Shown here: one piece after another, positions 32,917 through 41,547 of the stretch
Layout of the letters: each line of letters opens with the position of its first letter
How positions within the stretch are numbered: position 1 is the stretch's first letter
Assembly: GCF_046098205.1 (NCBI RefSeq)
Contig: NZ_JBJURJ010000007.1
Location: 248,001-312,000 of the forward strand
Reading direction: 5' to 3'
DNA: 64,000 nt
Source: Paenibacillus_AR mesotrionivorans
Lineage (GTDB): Bacteria; Bacillota; Bacilli; Paenibacillales; NBRC-103111
Made by a program: the position numbers and the translations under genes
The notes under the pieces: model-generated
The model's input: the letters and a program-made list of their open reading frames with translations, nothing else
Databases searched by the model: none
Told to the model about the DNA's origin: nothing

Positions 32917-34923
32917 GTGCAGACAACGAATAACTTAGGCCTGAAAAAGCCGGACAGCACAGATGTAGTGGACATAGCTGATCTTAATGGTAATGCGGAT
33001 GCCTTGGACGGAAAATTCGGGGCATCCTCCGGTCACGGTCACACAGGGACAGCAGGTGATGGTCCCAAGATCGGGAGCAGCGGCCTGGCGGCAGGAGCTG
33101 CCACGGATACGGTGATCGGCAGCCGCACGGTAAGCGATAGCACAGCGCCTACGGGCGACAGTGGCACCCCAACCATCCTCTTCGGGTGGTTGGCCAACAT
33201 GATCAAGGCTATCACAGGCGGAGCCACCTGGCGGACCCTCCCGGGGATGACTATTGCAGCAATCAAGACCATTTTGGACGCCGCAACGAATGCGGGTACG
33301 GCCAGCACCCTGATGAAGCGGGATACCTCTGGTCGGGCTCAGGTGGCAGCCCCTTCGGCGGCGGCAGATATTGCACGGAAGGATACAGTGGATGCGGTAC
33401 AGAGCAGTTTGAACACTCATGCAGCATTGGGTAGCACTGCGCATGGGGCAACAGCGGCCCCAACTGTCAGCACCCTGATGGCACGTGATTCGGTAGGTCG
33501 GGCGCAGGTAGTGGCGCCGGCTGTGGCGGCTGATATTGCAAACAAGGGGTATGTGGACACGGCCGTGTCCGGCGCAACCATTCCGGATGCCAGCTTGACC
33601 GTTAAGGGAAAGGTGCAGCTGTCGAGTGTGGTCAACAGCACATCTGAGGTGTTGGCAGCTACGCCTAAAGCGGTGAAGGATGCTTATGATCGAGGGAGTG
33701 CGGGAGTGACGGCTGCTGCGGCGGCGCAGAGTGCGGCCAATGCAGCGCAGACTCGCGTTAATGACGCTCTCGAGATGCTAGCTGGTAAGGATGCAGGAGG
33801 AGATTTGAACAATGCAATCAAAGTTGGAGTTTACTCATGGGGACCTGGAACCGCCAACCGTCCAGAAAATGTGAATGGATATGGTATTTGCATCACCAAA
33901 GTTAACGGTGGGGATACCTATAACGGAGTAGACAACTGGTGTTTCCAAACGGCCTATCAAACCGGATATGGAGCTATGTGGATAAGAAGAAAAATAAATG
34001 CCGATACATGGACATCCTGGGTGAAAGTGTGGACAGCTGAAAATGACGGAACTGGCAGCGGTCTGGATGCGGATACGGTTGACGGAGTACACATTTCCAA
34101 CATACAGACACCTAAAGTGACTGGTGACGATGGTTCCGCAATATCACTCTCCAGTGGGTTCGATGTAAATAACCTTAAGACTACTGGGTTTTACCGTGGC
34201 GATGCAACCAATAATCGGCCTCCAGTATCTCCAGGAAATCCGGCTGCATGGTTTTTTTATCAAGTAATTACCCACGATCCATCGTGGATAACCCAAGTGG
34301 CCTATGAGTATGGTACTACTATGATTTATAACCGGACATGTTCTGGAGGAGTATGGGGGGAGTGGAATCCAATGAGGGGTGGAACATACGTAGCGAGTAA
34401 TACTGTCCGAGAGCAAAACTTAACGGAGTACTCAAATATTTACAGAAGCAGTGCTTTTGGATTGTTGGTTTATAAATTCGTACCCCGCTTTACCGGAGAG
34501 GTTGTTATCGCCGGGGAAGTCAGGGGAGCAGGAACCTCGACGGATAGTGATGACAATACTATTTATAATTACGGTGGATTCCGTGTGTGGGCGCCCAGGA
34601 GCAAAAGTCAATTCATAAGCGATGGTTATGGAGGGTATGGGGGTTCCATGGAATCACCAGCATATGGGCTCGGGCTGTTCGATTATCGAACTCCATTGGG
34701 TACTTATATAGCCTATGGTCAAGCTTACCAAGGAGAATATGGGCATGTGACATTCCCATATACTGTACTTGGAACAGTACAGACGATTAACACTTCTTAT
34801 ACTTACGGAGAATTGACCATAAGTGTACAAAGTGGGGTTCCGATTTATGTCTTTACTACTTGCCCCAACGGAGGCGCGAACTGTGCCTTAAGAAATATGC
34901 AGATAAAATATAATATTATCTAA
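32917..34923 (+). CDS. Main tail fibre with AT-rich receptor-binding half
   Basis: About 668 residues from the GTG at 32917, behind GGAGGAG; an in-frame GTG at 32908 is too near the site. The N-terminal third has a GHGHTG motif and two 24-residue repeats (LMxRDxxGRAQVxAPxxAADIA). An Ala-rich coiled coil comes at about 255-285, then two pyocin-knob-like units containing DNWCFQTAYQ and WTSWVKVWT, and a long beta-rich tail. From about 33800 onward the DNA is visibly AT-richer than the first half, which suggests the receptor-binding part was exchanged. Confidence 0.8.
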   Translation: MQTTNNLGLKKPDSTDVVDIADLNGNADALDGKFGASSGHGHTGTAGDGPKIGSSGLAAGAATDTVIGSRTVSDSTAPTGDSGTPTILFGWLANMIKAITGGATWRTLPGMTIAAIKTILDAATNAGTASTLMKRDTSGRAQVAAPSAAADIARKDTVDAVQSSLNTHAALGSTAHGATAAPTVSTLMARDSVGRAQVVAPAVAADIANKGYVDTAVSGATIPDASLTVKGKVQLSSVVNSTSEVLAATPKAVKDAYDRGSAGVTAAAAAQSAANAAQTRVNDALEMLAGKDAGGDLNNAIKVGVYSWGPGTANRPENVNGYGICITKVNGGDTYNGVDNWCFQTAYQTGYGAMWIRRKINADTWTSWVKVWTAENDGTGSGLDADTVDGVHISNIQTPKVTGDDGSAISLSSGFDVNNLKTTGFYRGDATNNRPPVSPGNPAAWFFYQVITHDPSWITQVAYEYGTTMIYNRTCSGGVWGEWNPMRGGTYVASNTVREQNLTEYSNIYRSSAFGLLVYKFVPRFTGEVVIAGEVRGAGTSTDSDDNTIYNYGGFRVWAPRSKSQFISDGYGGYGGSMESPAYGLGLFDYRTPLGTYIAYGQAYQGEYGHVTFPYTVLGTVQTINTSYTYGELTISVQSGVPIYVFTTCPNGGANCALRNMQIKYNII

Positions 34924-34937
34924 GGAGGGATTTCTCC

Positions 34938-35291
34938 ATGATTGCTGTTCTCTACGATTATTCGGGGTACGTGATCGGAACCAATGAGTACCTTACCGAG
35001 GAGGATGAAATTCAGCTTCCACATTTCTTTGTGGACAAATTACCACCTGAGCTGGAAAACATTCCTGAGAATCACCGGGTAAAGATTAATCCCCGTACCC
35101 AAGATATTACCTATGAAGCAATGCCTACTGTCTCTGATCCCACACCAACTGCGGCCAAACTTATAGCCCAAATGGTAGCGGAAAACATCGAAGTAGCCCT
35201 AGAACTAGCCCAAAACAAAAATAAATTTGACCAAATGGAGCAGGCCAATGCGGACCTGCTTTTTGTTTTAGTCGATAAGGGGGTACTTTAG
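34938..35291 (+). CDS. Tail-fibre-associated protein (XkdW-like position)
   Basis: 117 residues: a beta-rich start (MIAVLYDYSGYVIGTNEYLT), a short segment of hydrophilic turns, and a helical C-terminus ending LLFVLVDKGVL. It lies just after the large fibre gene, where PBSX keeps xkdW and other phages keep fibre assembly chaperones. AAGGAGGG precedes the ATG. A chaperone or capping role is inference. Confidence 0.6.
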   Translation: MIAVLYDYSGYVIGTNEYLTEEDEIQLPHFFVDKLPPELENIPENHRVKINPRTQDITYEAMPTVSDPTPTAAKLIAQMVAENIEVALELAQNKNKFDQMEQANADLLFVLVDKGVL

Positions 35292-35417
35292 ATGGATTGG
35301 TTTACCTTGATAAAACGTTATTATGATACCGGACGATACAAGAAGGAGCAGTTACAGGTGTTTGTCACCGCTGGCAAGATTACAGCAGCGCAGGCAAAAG
35401 AGATTCTGGGAGAGTAA
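35292..35417 (+). CDS. xkdX: XkdX-like small protein
   Basis: 41 residues, MDWFTLIKRYYDTGRYKKEQ followed by a short amphipathic helix ending AAQAKEILGE, the typical XkdX pattern. It starts directly after the stop of the preceding gene. XkdX is widespread at this place in PBSX-like phages; its function is unknown. Confidence 0.85.
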   Translation: MDWFTLIKRYYDTGRYKKEQLQVFVTAGKITAAQAKEILGE

Positions 35418-35422
35418 AGTGG

Positions 35423-35451
35423 TAAGTCCCTGGTGATAAGCCGGGGACTTA
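35423..35451 (+). terminator. Hairpin after xkdX, weak terminator
   Basis: TAAGTCCC (35423-35430) pairs with GGGACTTA (35444-35451), but only ATTATAT follows, not a clear T-run. It may end or process the structural transcript. Confidence 0.45.
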
Positions 35452-35710
35452 TTATATGCATAGATAGGTAAAGAGAGAAAGTAACTAGATAATAGGTTGC
35501 CACCCAAACTAAGCTTTTACTATTGCTGACTTAGGCATCGAAGTCATCCATTTTGGAGTTGATTAATGTGCTGTTCAGTAAATGTGGAGCAGATGCATAG
35601 GAGTAATTAGTGTACCAATCTAGTTGCTATGTTTCCTTTAGGCTGGTGTGTGAGAGTTTTTGTAACATACATTGGTGCTTAAAGGATTGAAAGGAGATGT
35701 ACAAACAAAT
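35452..35710. other. AT-rich gap between structural and lysis genes
   Basis: No gene or convincing promoter pair was recognised. The stretch is AT-richer than its surroundings. It may hold a separate lysis promoter or a small RNA, but nothing specific supports either. Confidence 0.4.
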
Positions 35711-36019
35711 ATGACACAAAAAGACTGTCCCATGGCGTCGGCGCCGTGTGAGGAGCTGAAGGATACGGTCAAGGAGATGACCGAGGTCCGGTTGCAACTG
35801 CGGGAGGTGGTGACGCTGATGCGGGAGCTGACGGATCATTCCCGGCGGCTGGAGGTGCTGGAGAAGCTGGTGACGGACACCTCCAACGCCTCACGCTCCG
35901 CTCATCACCGCCTGAATGATATGCAGGCCGCCCAGCGCTGGCTGATCGGGCTAACGGTCACTATGGTGGGCACCGGCATTGCCAGCGCCACCTTATTAAT
36001 TAAACTGATGGGCGGCTAA
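35711..36019 (+). CDS. xhlA: XhlA-like membrane-associated lysis protein
   Basis: 102 residues. A coiled coil (about 15-70, TVKEMTEVRLQLREVVTLMR ...) is followed by a single C-terminal membrane helix (WLIGLTVTMVGTGIASATLL). The layout matches XhlA, which works with a holin in PBSX lysis. The ATG at 35711 follows AAAGGAGATG; the longer reading from 35672 has no site. Confidence 0.8.
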   Translation: MTQKDCPMASAPCEELKDTVKEMTEVRLQLREVVTLMRELTDHSRRLEVLEKLVTDTSNASRSAHHRLNDMQAAQRWLIGLTVTMVGTGIASATLLIKLMGG

Positions 36020-36051
36020 TCACAGCCGTCCTCCAAGGAGGATATATCATT

Positions 36052-36414
36052 ATGGACAACATTATCGAAATCGCCCAACCTTATCTGGAAACCATCGCAA
36101 CCGCCATTATTAGCCTTTTGGCCATGCTCATTTTGGCCCTGATCGCTCGACTCCGCGTCAAGGTGGAGGCATGGCTCTCCGCAAGGACAAGCGCCGCCCA
36201 GCGGGAACTGCTGCATAAGCTGGCGGGGGAAGCTTACGCTTGGGTGGAGCATCAATATGCTACGGAGGACGGAAACCATAAGCTTAACGAGGCGGTGCGC
36301 TACGTGCTCGACCGGCTGCGACTGGACAAGATTGGTCTGTCGGCAGAGGATGTAACCGCCGCCGTCCAAAAAGCCTGGCAGGAGCTGGACGTGAAGAACC
36401 GGGGGGCTGCTTAA
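36052..36414 (+). CDS. Phage holin, LLH family
   Basis: 120 residues with one N-terminal membrane segment (about 14-33, TIATAIISLLAMLILALIAR) and an amphipathic cytosolic part including LLHKLAGEAYAWVEHQY, as in Phage_holin_6_1/LLH holins. It forms lesions that let the endolysin reach the wall. AAGGAGGA precedes the start, and the endolysin gene begins 1 nt after its stop. Confidence 0.8.
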   Translation: MDNIIEIAQPYLETIATAIISLLAMLILALIARLRVKVEAWLSARTSAAQRELLHKLAGEAYAWVEHQYATEDGNHKLNEAVRYVLDRLRLDKIGLSAEDVTAAVQKAWQELDVKNRGAA

Positions 36415-36415
36415 G

Positions 36416-37216
36416 ATGGCAAAAGGCTTTGATACCGCCACCCGGTTAACAGCCGAGAAAGCCCAGGCGTTTGCCGCACAGGGTTTTATTTTTGTGGGGA
36501 GGTATCTGGATCATCCAACCAGCTGGAAGGCGCTTTCGGCCGTGGAGGCCAAGGATATTTCCGAGGCGGGGTTGCACATGGTCTCCCTGTACGAGCGCAC
36601 GGCCAACCGCTCCAGGGAAGGTGCTATCGCGGGGCAAGCTGACGGCAAACAAGCGTTGACCTACGCCAAACAAGTTGGCCAGCCGGAGGGCAGCGCCATT
36701 TATGCAGCGGTGGATTATGATGCGCAGGCAGCGGACTATGACCGGATTGAAGCTTATATGCGGGCATTTGATGCGGAGATCAACGGGTATGAGTTGGGCA
36801 TCTACGGCTCTTATGCGGTTTGCAAAGCGATGTACCAACGCGGGGTCACCCAAAAGCTGATGCAAACCTATGCCTGGAGCCGCGGGCAGGTATTCCCGCA
36901 AAACAGCATCTACCAATATGAAAATGACATCTCCGTCAACGGCATCGGCATTGATCGCTGTGAGTCCAACGGGGATGCTGGAGGGTGGCGAGTAGGGATG
37001 GCGGTTAAACCAGCAGCGCCGCAGCTTAGTAAAGAGGTGGCGGCCAATATTATCGACAGCTTTCTAAAAAAGCACTGGACCGAATGTGAGAAGGAACGGG
37101 TCAAGGCGGAGCAAGAGGGACGTTCCGCAGACGCGGAGGCGTGGAAGGGGCTGCGGGATTGGCAGCATCATCTGGCGAATGAACTGAGAGCTGCTTCAGG
37201 GATATTAATCGAGTAA
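36416..37216 (+). CDS. Endolysin with DUF1906 glycoside-hydrolase-like domain
   Basis: 266 residues. Residues 1-195 form a DUF1906 (Rv2525c-like) TIM-barrel: GFDTATRLTAEKAQAFAAQG, the acidic AAVDYDAQ strand, GIYGSYAV and the ENDISVNGIGIDRCE end. The last 65 residues are a charged helical tail possibly binding the wall or holin. There is no signal peptide, so release depends on the holin. Acting last in the operon, it should lyse the producer and free the tail particles. Confidence 0.82.
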   Translation: MAKGFDTATRLTAEKAQAFAAQGFIFVGRYLDHPTSWKALSAVEAKDISEAGLHMVSLYERTANRSREGAIAGQADGKQALTYAKQVGQPEGSAIYAAVDYDAQAADYDRIEAYMRAFDAEINGYELGIYGSYAVCKAMYQRGVTQKLMQTYAWSRGQVFPQNSIYQYENDISVNGIGIDRCESNGDAGGWRVGMAVKPAAPQLSKEVAANIIDSFLKKHWTECEKERVKAEQEGRSADAEAWKGLRDWQHHLANELRAASGILIE

Positions 37217-37276
37217 AAATATGTTTATTCACCAAAATTCAACAATTTTTTCTATTTTTTAAGAGGAGTTCCTCCA

Positions 37277-37342
37277 ATGAGCGCGAACCATTATTTGTTA
37301 ACGGCTTCCAAGGCTGTTAATCAGACAAGGGAATACACATAG
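37277..37342 (+). CDS. Possible 21-residue leader peptide
   Basis: An ATG at 37277 follows AGAGGAG at good spacing and opens 21 codons (MSANHYLLTASKAVNQTREY, then T). The stop overlaps the ribosome site of the next gene's GTG start at 37355, so translation could affect that gene. It may equally be chance. No family is known. Confidence 0.35.
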   Translation: MSANHYLLTASKAVNQTREYT

Positions 37343-37354
37343 GAGGGATGGATT

Positions 37355-38860
37355 GTGAAGAGGTGGAGACAAACTGGAAGAACAGTATTACTGGCTGGAT
37401 GCATTCTGCTGGCAATGAGCGAGGGAGCATCTGCTGAGGTAGGGCTTAAGCTAACCTTGAACGGAAGAGAGCTAACGGTTGAGCCTGCTCCGGTAAATCA
37501 GGAAGGGACCATATTGGTTCCACTTCGGCTGATCTTTGAGGAGATGGGGGCAACGGTGAATTACGATCCCGATACCGGTTTGATCACCGGAGCCAGAGGA
37601 GTCGATTCTGTAGAGCTGAAGGTAGGCTCATTCCAGGCCAAGCGCAATGGAGGGGATATGTCCTTGGAGCAGGCTCCCGTGCTGATTGGGGAAAAAACGT
37701 ATGTCCCGGCAAGGTTTGTAGCAGAGGCTTTCGGCGCAGAGGTAAGCTGGGACGGAGCAGCTTCGACAGTGCATGTGGTTTCGGCTGACCGGACCTTGGA
37801 GCATACAGAGGAGCTAGGGGCGTTGAATGACCGGAAAAAGCCTACGCATTTGGCCCATCAAGGGAATGCCCGATTGCTTTGGTATTGGCAGGACGAGAGT
37901 CCGCACAATCATTTCTCCGGATACGCAGGTGAAGACGGAAACCTGTATTTTCCCAGTCATAAAGAAGTATTGACCTTGAGCCGTGAGGGCAAACTGCTGG
38001 GTCGCAAGCCTCTGGATACGGACCGGCTGGAAATGGCTACAACTATTCGGACCAGCAATGGCTTTAAGATCTCCATTAAAAACGGAGACAAAACCTACAG
38101 CTGGACAGATATTCCACTACCTGAAGATTCAAATTCGTCTTTCCCGTTCCCAAACAATAAGGATTATTCCTTTGTCTATGCACTCCTTGACCGGGAAAAC
38201 AACCTGATTCTTGTAGATAAAGAGGGTTTGGCTGCATATGCTCCCGATGGCCGACGGCTATGGGGGCGTAAGGAATGGACTGATCCCTCCGGTAGAACGG
38301 TTTCCGCAAAGGACAGGCTGTGGGGAGGAGCGGTGGATAGCCAGAATAATTTTTACCTGACGTATGCCCAGAACTTTGTGGTTTTGAATAGCGCGGGAGA
38401 ATTGCAGTTTGCCAAAAAAGGCCTGATGCGTTCCAGCATTATGGAGGATGGCACCATTCTAACTTCAGGCTCCGCATTCCGGGTGAGGGATGGAAAGCCT
38501 GTCCCGGTTGGACAGTCTTATTCAAACGGGGGGCGGGGTTACGAATCCAAGGAGGGAGAAAATACCGTCAGCAGGGCTGATCCTAATACAGGAGCTGTAC
38601 AATGGACGTATACCTTGCCTGAGCAGGAACTGAATATGGGCTATTCCCTGTTTAACTCTACCTTGACCAGCGACAAGGCGGGTAATATGTACATTTCTAC
38701 TACCGGCGGAAGCCTGCATAGTCTGGATCAGGAGGGGAATCTGCGCTTTATTTTGCAGGTAGACAACAAAACGATTTCAAGTGCGGAGGTCATTCCTTTA
38801 TCCGCGTCCGAGTGTGTAGTTGTGGTGAACAATGCAATACTGTTTTTGAAAATGGAGTAG
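37355..38860 (+). CDS. Secreted protein with copper-amine-oxidase-N and propeller domains
   Basis: 501 residues from a GTG seven bases after AGGAGGG. A signal peptide (MKRWRQTGRTVLLAGCILLA, cleaved after ASA) is followed by a copper amine oxidase N-terminal-like domain (about 30-145: GTILVPLRLIFEEMGATVNY ... TYVPARFVAEAFGAEVSW), a common wall-associated module in Paenibacillus. The rest consists of PQQ-like propeller repeats such as LYFPSHKEVLTLSREGKLLG and MYISTTGGSLHSLDQEGNLR. No enzyme residues were identified; a surface binding or scaffolding role is likely. Confidence 0.8.
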   Translation: MKRWRQTGRTVLLAGCILLAMSEGASAEVGLKLTLNGRELTVEPAPVNQEGTILVPLRLIFEEMGATVNYDPDTGLITGARGVDSVELKVGSFQAKRNGGDMSLEQAPVLIGEKTYVPARFVAEAFGAEVSWDGAASTVHVVSADRTLEHTEELGALNDRKKPTHLAHQGNARLLWYWQDESPHNHFSGYAGEDGNLYFPSHKEVLTLSREGKLLGRKPLDTDRLEMATTIRTSNGFKISIKNGDKTYSWTDIPLPEDSNSSFPFPNNKDYSFVYALLDRENNLILVDKEGLAAYAPDGRRLWGRKEWTDPSGRTVSAKDRLWGGAVDSQNNFYLTYAQNFVVLNSAGELQFAKKGLMRSSIMEDGTILTSGSAFRVRDGKPVPVGQSYSNGGRGYESKEGENTVSRADPNTGAVQWTYTLPEQELNMGYSLFNSTLTSDKAGNMYISTTGGSLHSLDQEGNLRFILQVDNKTISSAEVIPLSASECVVVVNNAILFLKME

Positions 38861-38893
38861 TAGAGCATATCCGAAAGCCAACCTGCCCAGAAC

Positions 38894-38926
38894 AAAAAGC
38901 CGCATGACCCAACAGTCATGCGGCTT
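38894..38926 (-). terminator. Rho-independent terminator of the oxidoreductase gene
   Basis: A perfect 12-bp stem AAGCCGCATGAC / GTCATGCGGCTT with a six-base loop. On the minus strand it is followed by TTTTTG. It probably also halts the convergent propeller-gene transcript. Confidence 0.85.
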
Positions 38927-38993
38927 CCTACATATTTTACGCATTACGCGCTGCCGCTTTACGCTCTGCCGCTTCACACCCTGCGGCGCCAGC

Positions 38994-40070
38994 CTACCCC
39001 TCGATGCGTACCGCTTGGGCTTGCGCCTTCAGGCACAGCTCCGCGGCCATAAAGGCATGCTCTTGCGTCATGGCTTTTTCGGTGCGGTTCAGGCAGTCGA
39101 GGATCAGCTCGCCGAAGAAGGGATACCCCACTTGACCGTCCACATGGAAGTGGTACTCGCCCTCGCCATTGACCAGATACACGTGGTTGCTGGATTTGTC
39201 CCGGGCGATGTCGATATATTTGCGGAGCTCGATGTAACCCTCGGTGCCCAGGATCAGAGTCCGGCCATCACCCCAGGTGCCAAGGCCATTAGGGGTCAGC
39301 CAGTCCACCCGGAAATATTGGGTTGCGCCGTTATCCCCCAGGAGAGTCGCGTCGCCGAAGTCCTCCAGCTCGGGGTAATCCGGTGCGTTATAATTGGCCA
39401 CCTTGCTGTGCAGGACCTGGGCGCTTTTGCAGCCGGCATAGAACAGGAACTGCTCTACCTGATGGCTTCCGATATCGCAGAGGATGCCGCCGTATTGCTC
39501 CTTCTTGAAGAACCAGTCCGGCCGGGAGGGGGCATTCAACCGGTGCGGGCCAAAGCCGGTCACCTGAACCACACGTCCGATAGCGCCCTGCTCGATGAGC
39601 TGTCCGGCATAAACCGCCGATTCCACGTGAAGCCGTTCGCTGTAGTACACCATATATTTCCGGCCGGTTTCCTTTACCTTGGCGCGAGCCGCTTCCAGCT
39701 GCTCCAGCGTGGTGAAGGGAGCCTTGTCCGTAAAATAGTCCTTGCCCGCATCCATCGCCCGCAAGCCAAGAGGTCCGCGTTCAGAGGTGATGGCGGCGCC
39801 TGCGATCAGGTGCACCTCCGGATCGGCCAAAACCTCCTCCTCAGTGGAGGCAATACGTACCTGCGAATAGGTCTTGGCGAAGGCTGCTGCCTTGGCCGGG
39901 TCACGGTCATACACCCACTTCAGGGTGGCACCCGCTTCCAGCAGGCCGTTTACCATTCCATAGATATGCCCATGGTCTAATGCAACCGCCGCGATTACAA
40001 ATTCTCCCGCTTTAACCACCGGATTGGGTTTTCCCTTAGGCGCGTAATTCATTCCGTCACTCTTTTGCAT
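38994..40070 (-). CDS. Gfo/Idh/MocA-family oxidoreductase
   Basis: 358 residues. The N-terminal Rossmann part (FVIAAVALDHGHIYGMVNGL) lacks the usual GxGxxG spelling, and the family EKP motif reads DKAP (115-118). The second domain contains GGILCDIGSHQVEQ, typical of sugar or inositol dehydrogenases. It should oxidise or reduce a sugar-like substrate with NAD(P). It is divergent from an AraC regulator with a cupin sugar sensor, and a cre-like site sits in the intergenic region, both pointing to carbohydrate control. GAGGAGGAA precedes the ATG. Confidence 0.85.
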   Translation of the reverse strand: MQKSDGMNYAPKGKPNPVVKAGEFVIAAVALDHGHIYGMVNGLLEAGATLKWVYDRDPAKAAAFAKTYSQVRIASTEEEVLADPEVHLIAGAAITSERGPLGLRAMDAGKDYFTDKAPFTTLEQLEAARAKVKETGRKYMVYYSERLHVESAVYAGQLIEQGAIGRVVQVTGFGPHRLNAPSRPDWFFKKEQYGGILCDIGSHQVEQFLFYAGCKSAQVLHSKVANYNAPDYPELEDFGDATLLGDNGATQYFRVDWLTPNGLGTWGDGRTLILGTEGYIELRKYIDIARDKSSNHVYLVNGEGEYHFHVDGQVGYPFFGELILDCLNRTEKAMTQEHAFMAAELCLKAQAQAVRIEG

Positions 40071-40146
40071 GATGTGGTTTCCTCCTCATGGCTCATTATA
40101 TTGCAGCCGCTTCCAATACTAAGCCAGCTTCAACACTGGTTTGGGA

Positions 40147-40160
40147 TGGAAGCGCTTTTT
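40147..40160. promoter_or_regulatory. cre-like CcpA site
   Basis: TGGAAGCGCTTTTT resembles the catabolite-responsive element TGAAAGCGCTTTCA with three differences. It lies 77 bp upstream of the oxidoreductase start, in the divergent region (40071-40391) that otherwise holds only the promoter noted next. Confidence 0.5.
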
Positions 40161-40275
40161 TACATACCTAACGGAAACTTCGAACTTATGTTTTCGGAGA
40201 CGTTGCCCCTTATAAAAGAATAGCCCAAGCCGGACAATAATTGTGATTCCCCATAGTTGAAAAAATAACACCAGA

Positions 40276-40306
40276 TTGCGGTTATTAACTCTCACTGTGA
40301 TATAGT
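40276..40306 (+). promoter_or_regulatory. Putative promoter of the AraC gene
   Basis: An extended -10, TGATATAGT (40298-40306), with TTGCGG 19 bp upstream. The 15-bp repeat AGCCCGCTGCGGCGG follows at 40313-40327. Confidence 0.45.
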
Positions 40307-40391
40307 AGAGATAGCCCGCTGCGGCGGTAGATGCTTACGAAGTGACGTTTGCTCCACAAACACTCACGATGAACCACGGGAGGATAAACCC

Positions 40392-41267
40392 ATGTCATAT
40401 ATGGTGGGCCACTTCAGCGGGGAGCCCTTGCAGTTTGCCTATAAGCGCAAGAGTGTGAATTACGAGCATAAGGAAACCTTCCATTCCCATCTGGGCATGG
40501 AGTTTCTGTGGATCCACCAGGGCAAAGGCACCATGATCGTTAATAACAACAGCTACCCCATCAAGCCGGGTATGCTGTGTATGTTCCAGCCCTACCAGCT
40601 TCACCATCTGAGCCTGGATTATTCAGATAACCAATCCTTTGAGCGGTCCGTGGTCACCTTCGAGCCAACCCGGTTCGACAGTTATTTTCAAAAATGGCCG
40701 GCCTTACACAGCTTCTTCCAGTTTATCCACTTGGGTAAGCTTCCTTTTCCCTGCCTGTACGGGGTGGACGGCGGGGATGATTTGGAGCAGCTGTTCATCG
40801 ATATGCAGGAGAGGCTGCCGTCTCTTCCCGGGAAGGACCGGAATGAGGAAACCTCCTTGTTTCTGGTCATCTTCTTCCGCAAGCTGAAGCAATTATGGGA
40901 CAAGCAGGAGCTGCTGGATACGGATATGGACAGCCGCAGGAAAAACCATCAGGTGGAGCATGTTCTAAGCTGGATTGAGGCCAATTTTACTGCTCCGTAC
41001 AGCCTGGAGGAAATGGCCCAGGCCTTGCATTTGTCACCCTACCATATCGCCCATTTGTTTAAGGCTGCAACCGGCATCACCATCTCGGATTATATCGCCA
41101 CCCGCCGGATTCATCAGGCGGTCCACCTGCTGACCACCACCCACAAGCCGGTTTCTTTGATCGCGGAGGAGATCGGGCTGATGAACGGCTCTTATTTCTG
41201 CAGGCTTTTCAAAGCCCATATGGGGACCACTCCCTACCAATACCGCAAAAAATGGATCAAGCAATAG
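40392..41267 (+). CDS. AraC-family regulator with cupin sensor
   Basis: 291 residues. An AraC-type cupin (about 10-100: HKETFHSHLGMEFLWIHQGK, PIKPGMLCMFQPYQLHHLSL) is followed by a linker and a C-terminal double helix-turn-helix (about 190-290: YSLEEMAQALHLSPYHIAHL ... GTTPYQYRKKWI). GGGAGG precedes the ATG. Divergent placement implies that it regulates the Gfo/Idh gene, probably in response to a sugar derivative. Confidence 0.87.
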   Translation: MSYMVGHFSGEPLQFAYKRKSVNYEHKETFHSHLGMEFLWIHQGKGTMIVNNNSYPIKPGMLCMFQPYQLHHLSLDYSDNQSFERSVVTFEPTRFDSYFQKWPALHSFFQFIHLGKLPFPCLYGVDGGDDLEQLFIDMQERLPSLPGKDRNEETSLFLVIFFRKLKQLWDKQELLDTDMDSRRKNHQVEHVLSWIEANFTAPYSLEEMAQALHLSPYHIAHLFKAATGITISDYIATRRIHQAVHLLTTTHKPVSLIAEEIGLMNGSYFCRLFKAHMGTTPYQYRKKWIKQ

Positions 41268-41343
41268 GCCGCTCTGCGGGATTGTTTGACCCTTCACCAC
41301 AGCGGGTAAAAACGCCTATCCCAACATGAGGAGGCGGATGGCC

Positions 41344-41502
41344 ATGGAGCCCGTGAATGACCGCGAGATCAAGGAAACGCGCATTGAAAAAAAGACGGAC
41401 AACAGCGAAGTCATGTCGACCTTTATCAAGTATGCGGCGTATCTGATTATTTTCTTCGGTGTGTTGTATTTCCTGGTCCGGTATGTGTTCCCTATGTTCT
41501 AG
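41344..41502 (+). CDS. Small single-pass membrane protein
   Basis: 52 residues: a charged N-terminus (MEPVNDREIKETRIEKKTDN) and one C-terminal membrane helix (about 29-50, FIKYAAYLIIFFGVLYFLVR). AGGAGG stands 8 nt before the ATG at 41344; an in-frame ATG at 41338 is too close. It lies 76 nt after the AraC gene and may share its transcript. A terminator follows. The family is unknown. Confidence 0.65.
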   Translation: MEPVNDREIKETRIEKKTDNSEVMSTFIKYAAYLIIFFGVLYFLVRYVFPMF

Positions 41503-41547
41503 GCTGTGTTTGCAAAAGAAGCATAGAGCATATGCATCCGGTGAATC

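Noticed and set aside
19164..37216. Complete inducible prophage
   Set aside because: No integrase, replication, terminase, portal or capsid genes, and no direct repeats suitable as attachment sites were seen at the borders.
38904..39980. Plus-strand frame opposite the Gfo/Idh oxidoreductase
   Set aside because: The opposite strand carries all family motifs and a good ribosome site; this frame starts within the terminator hairpin.
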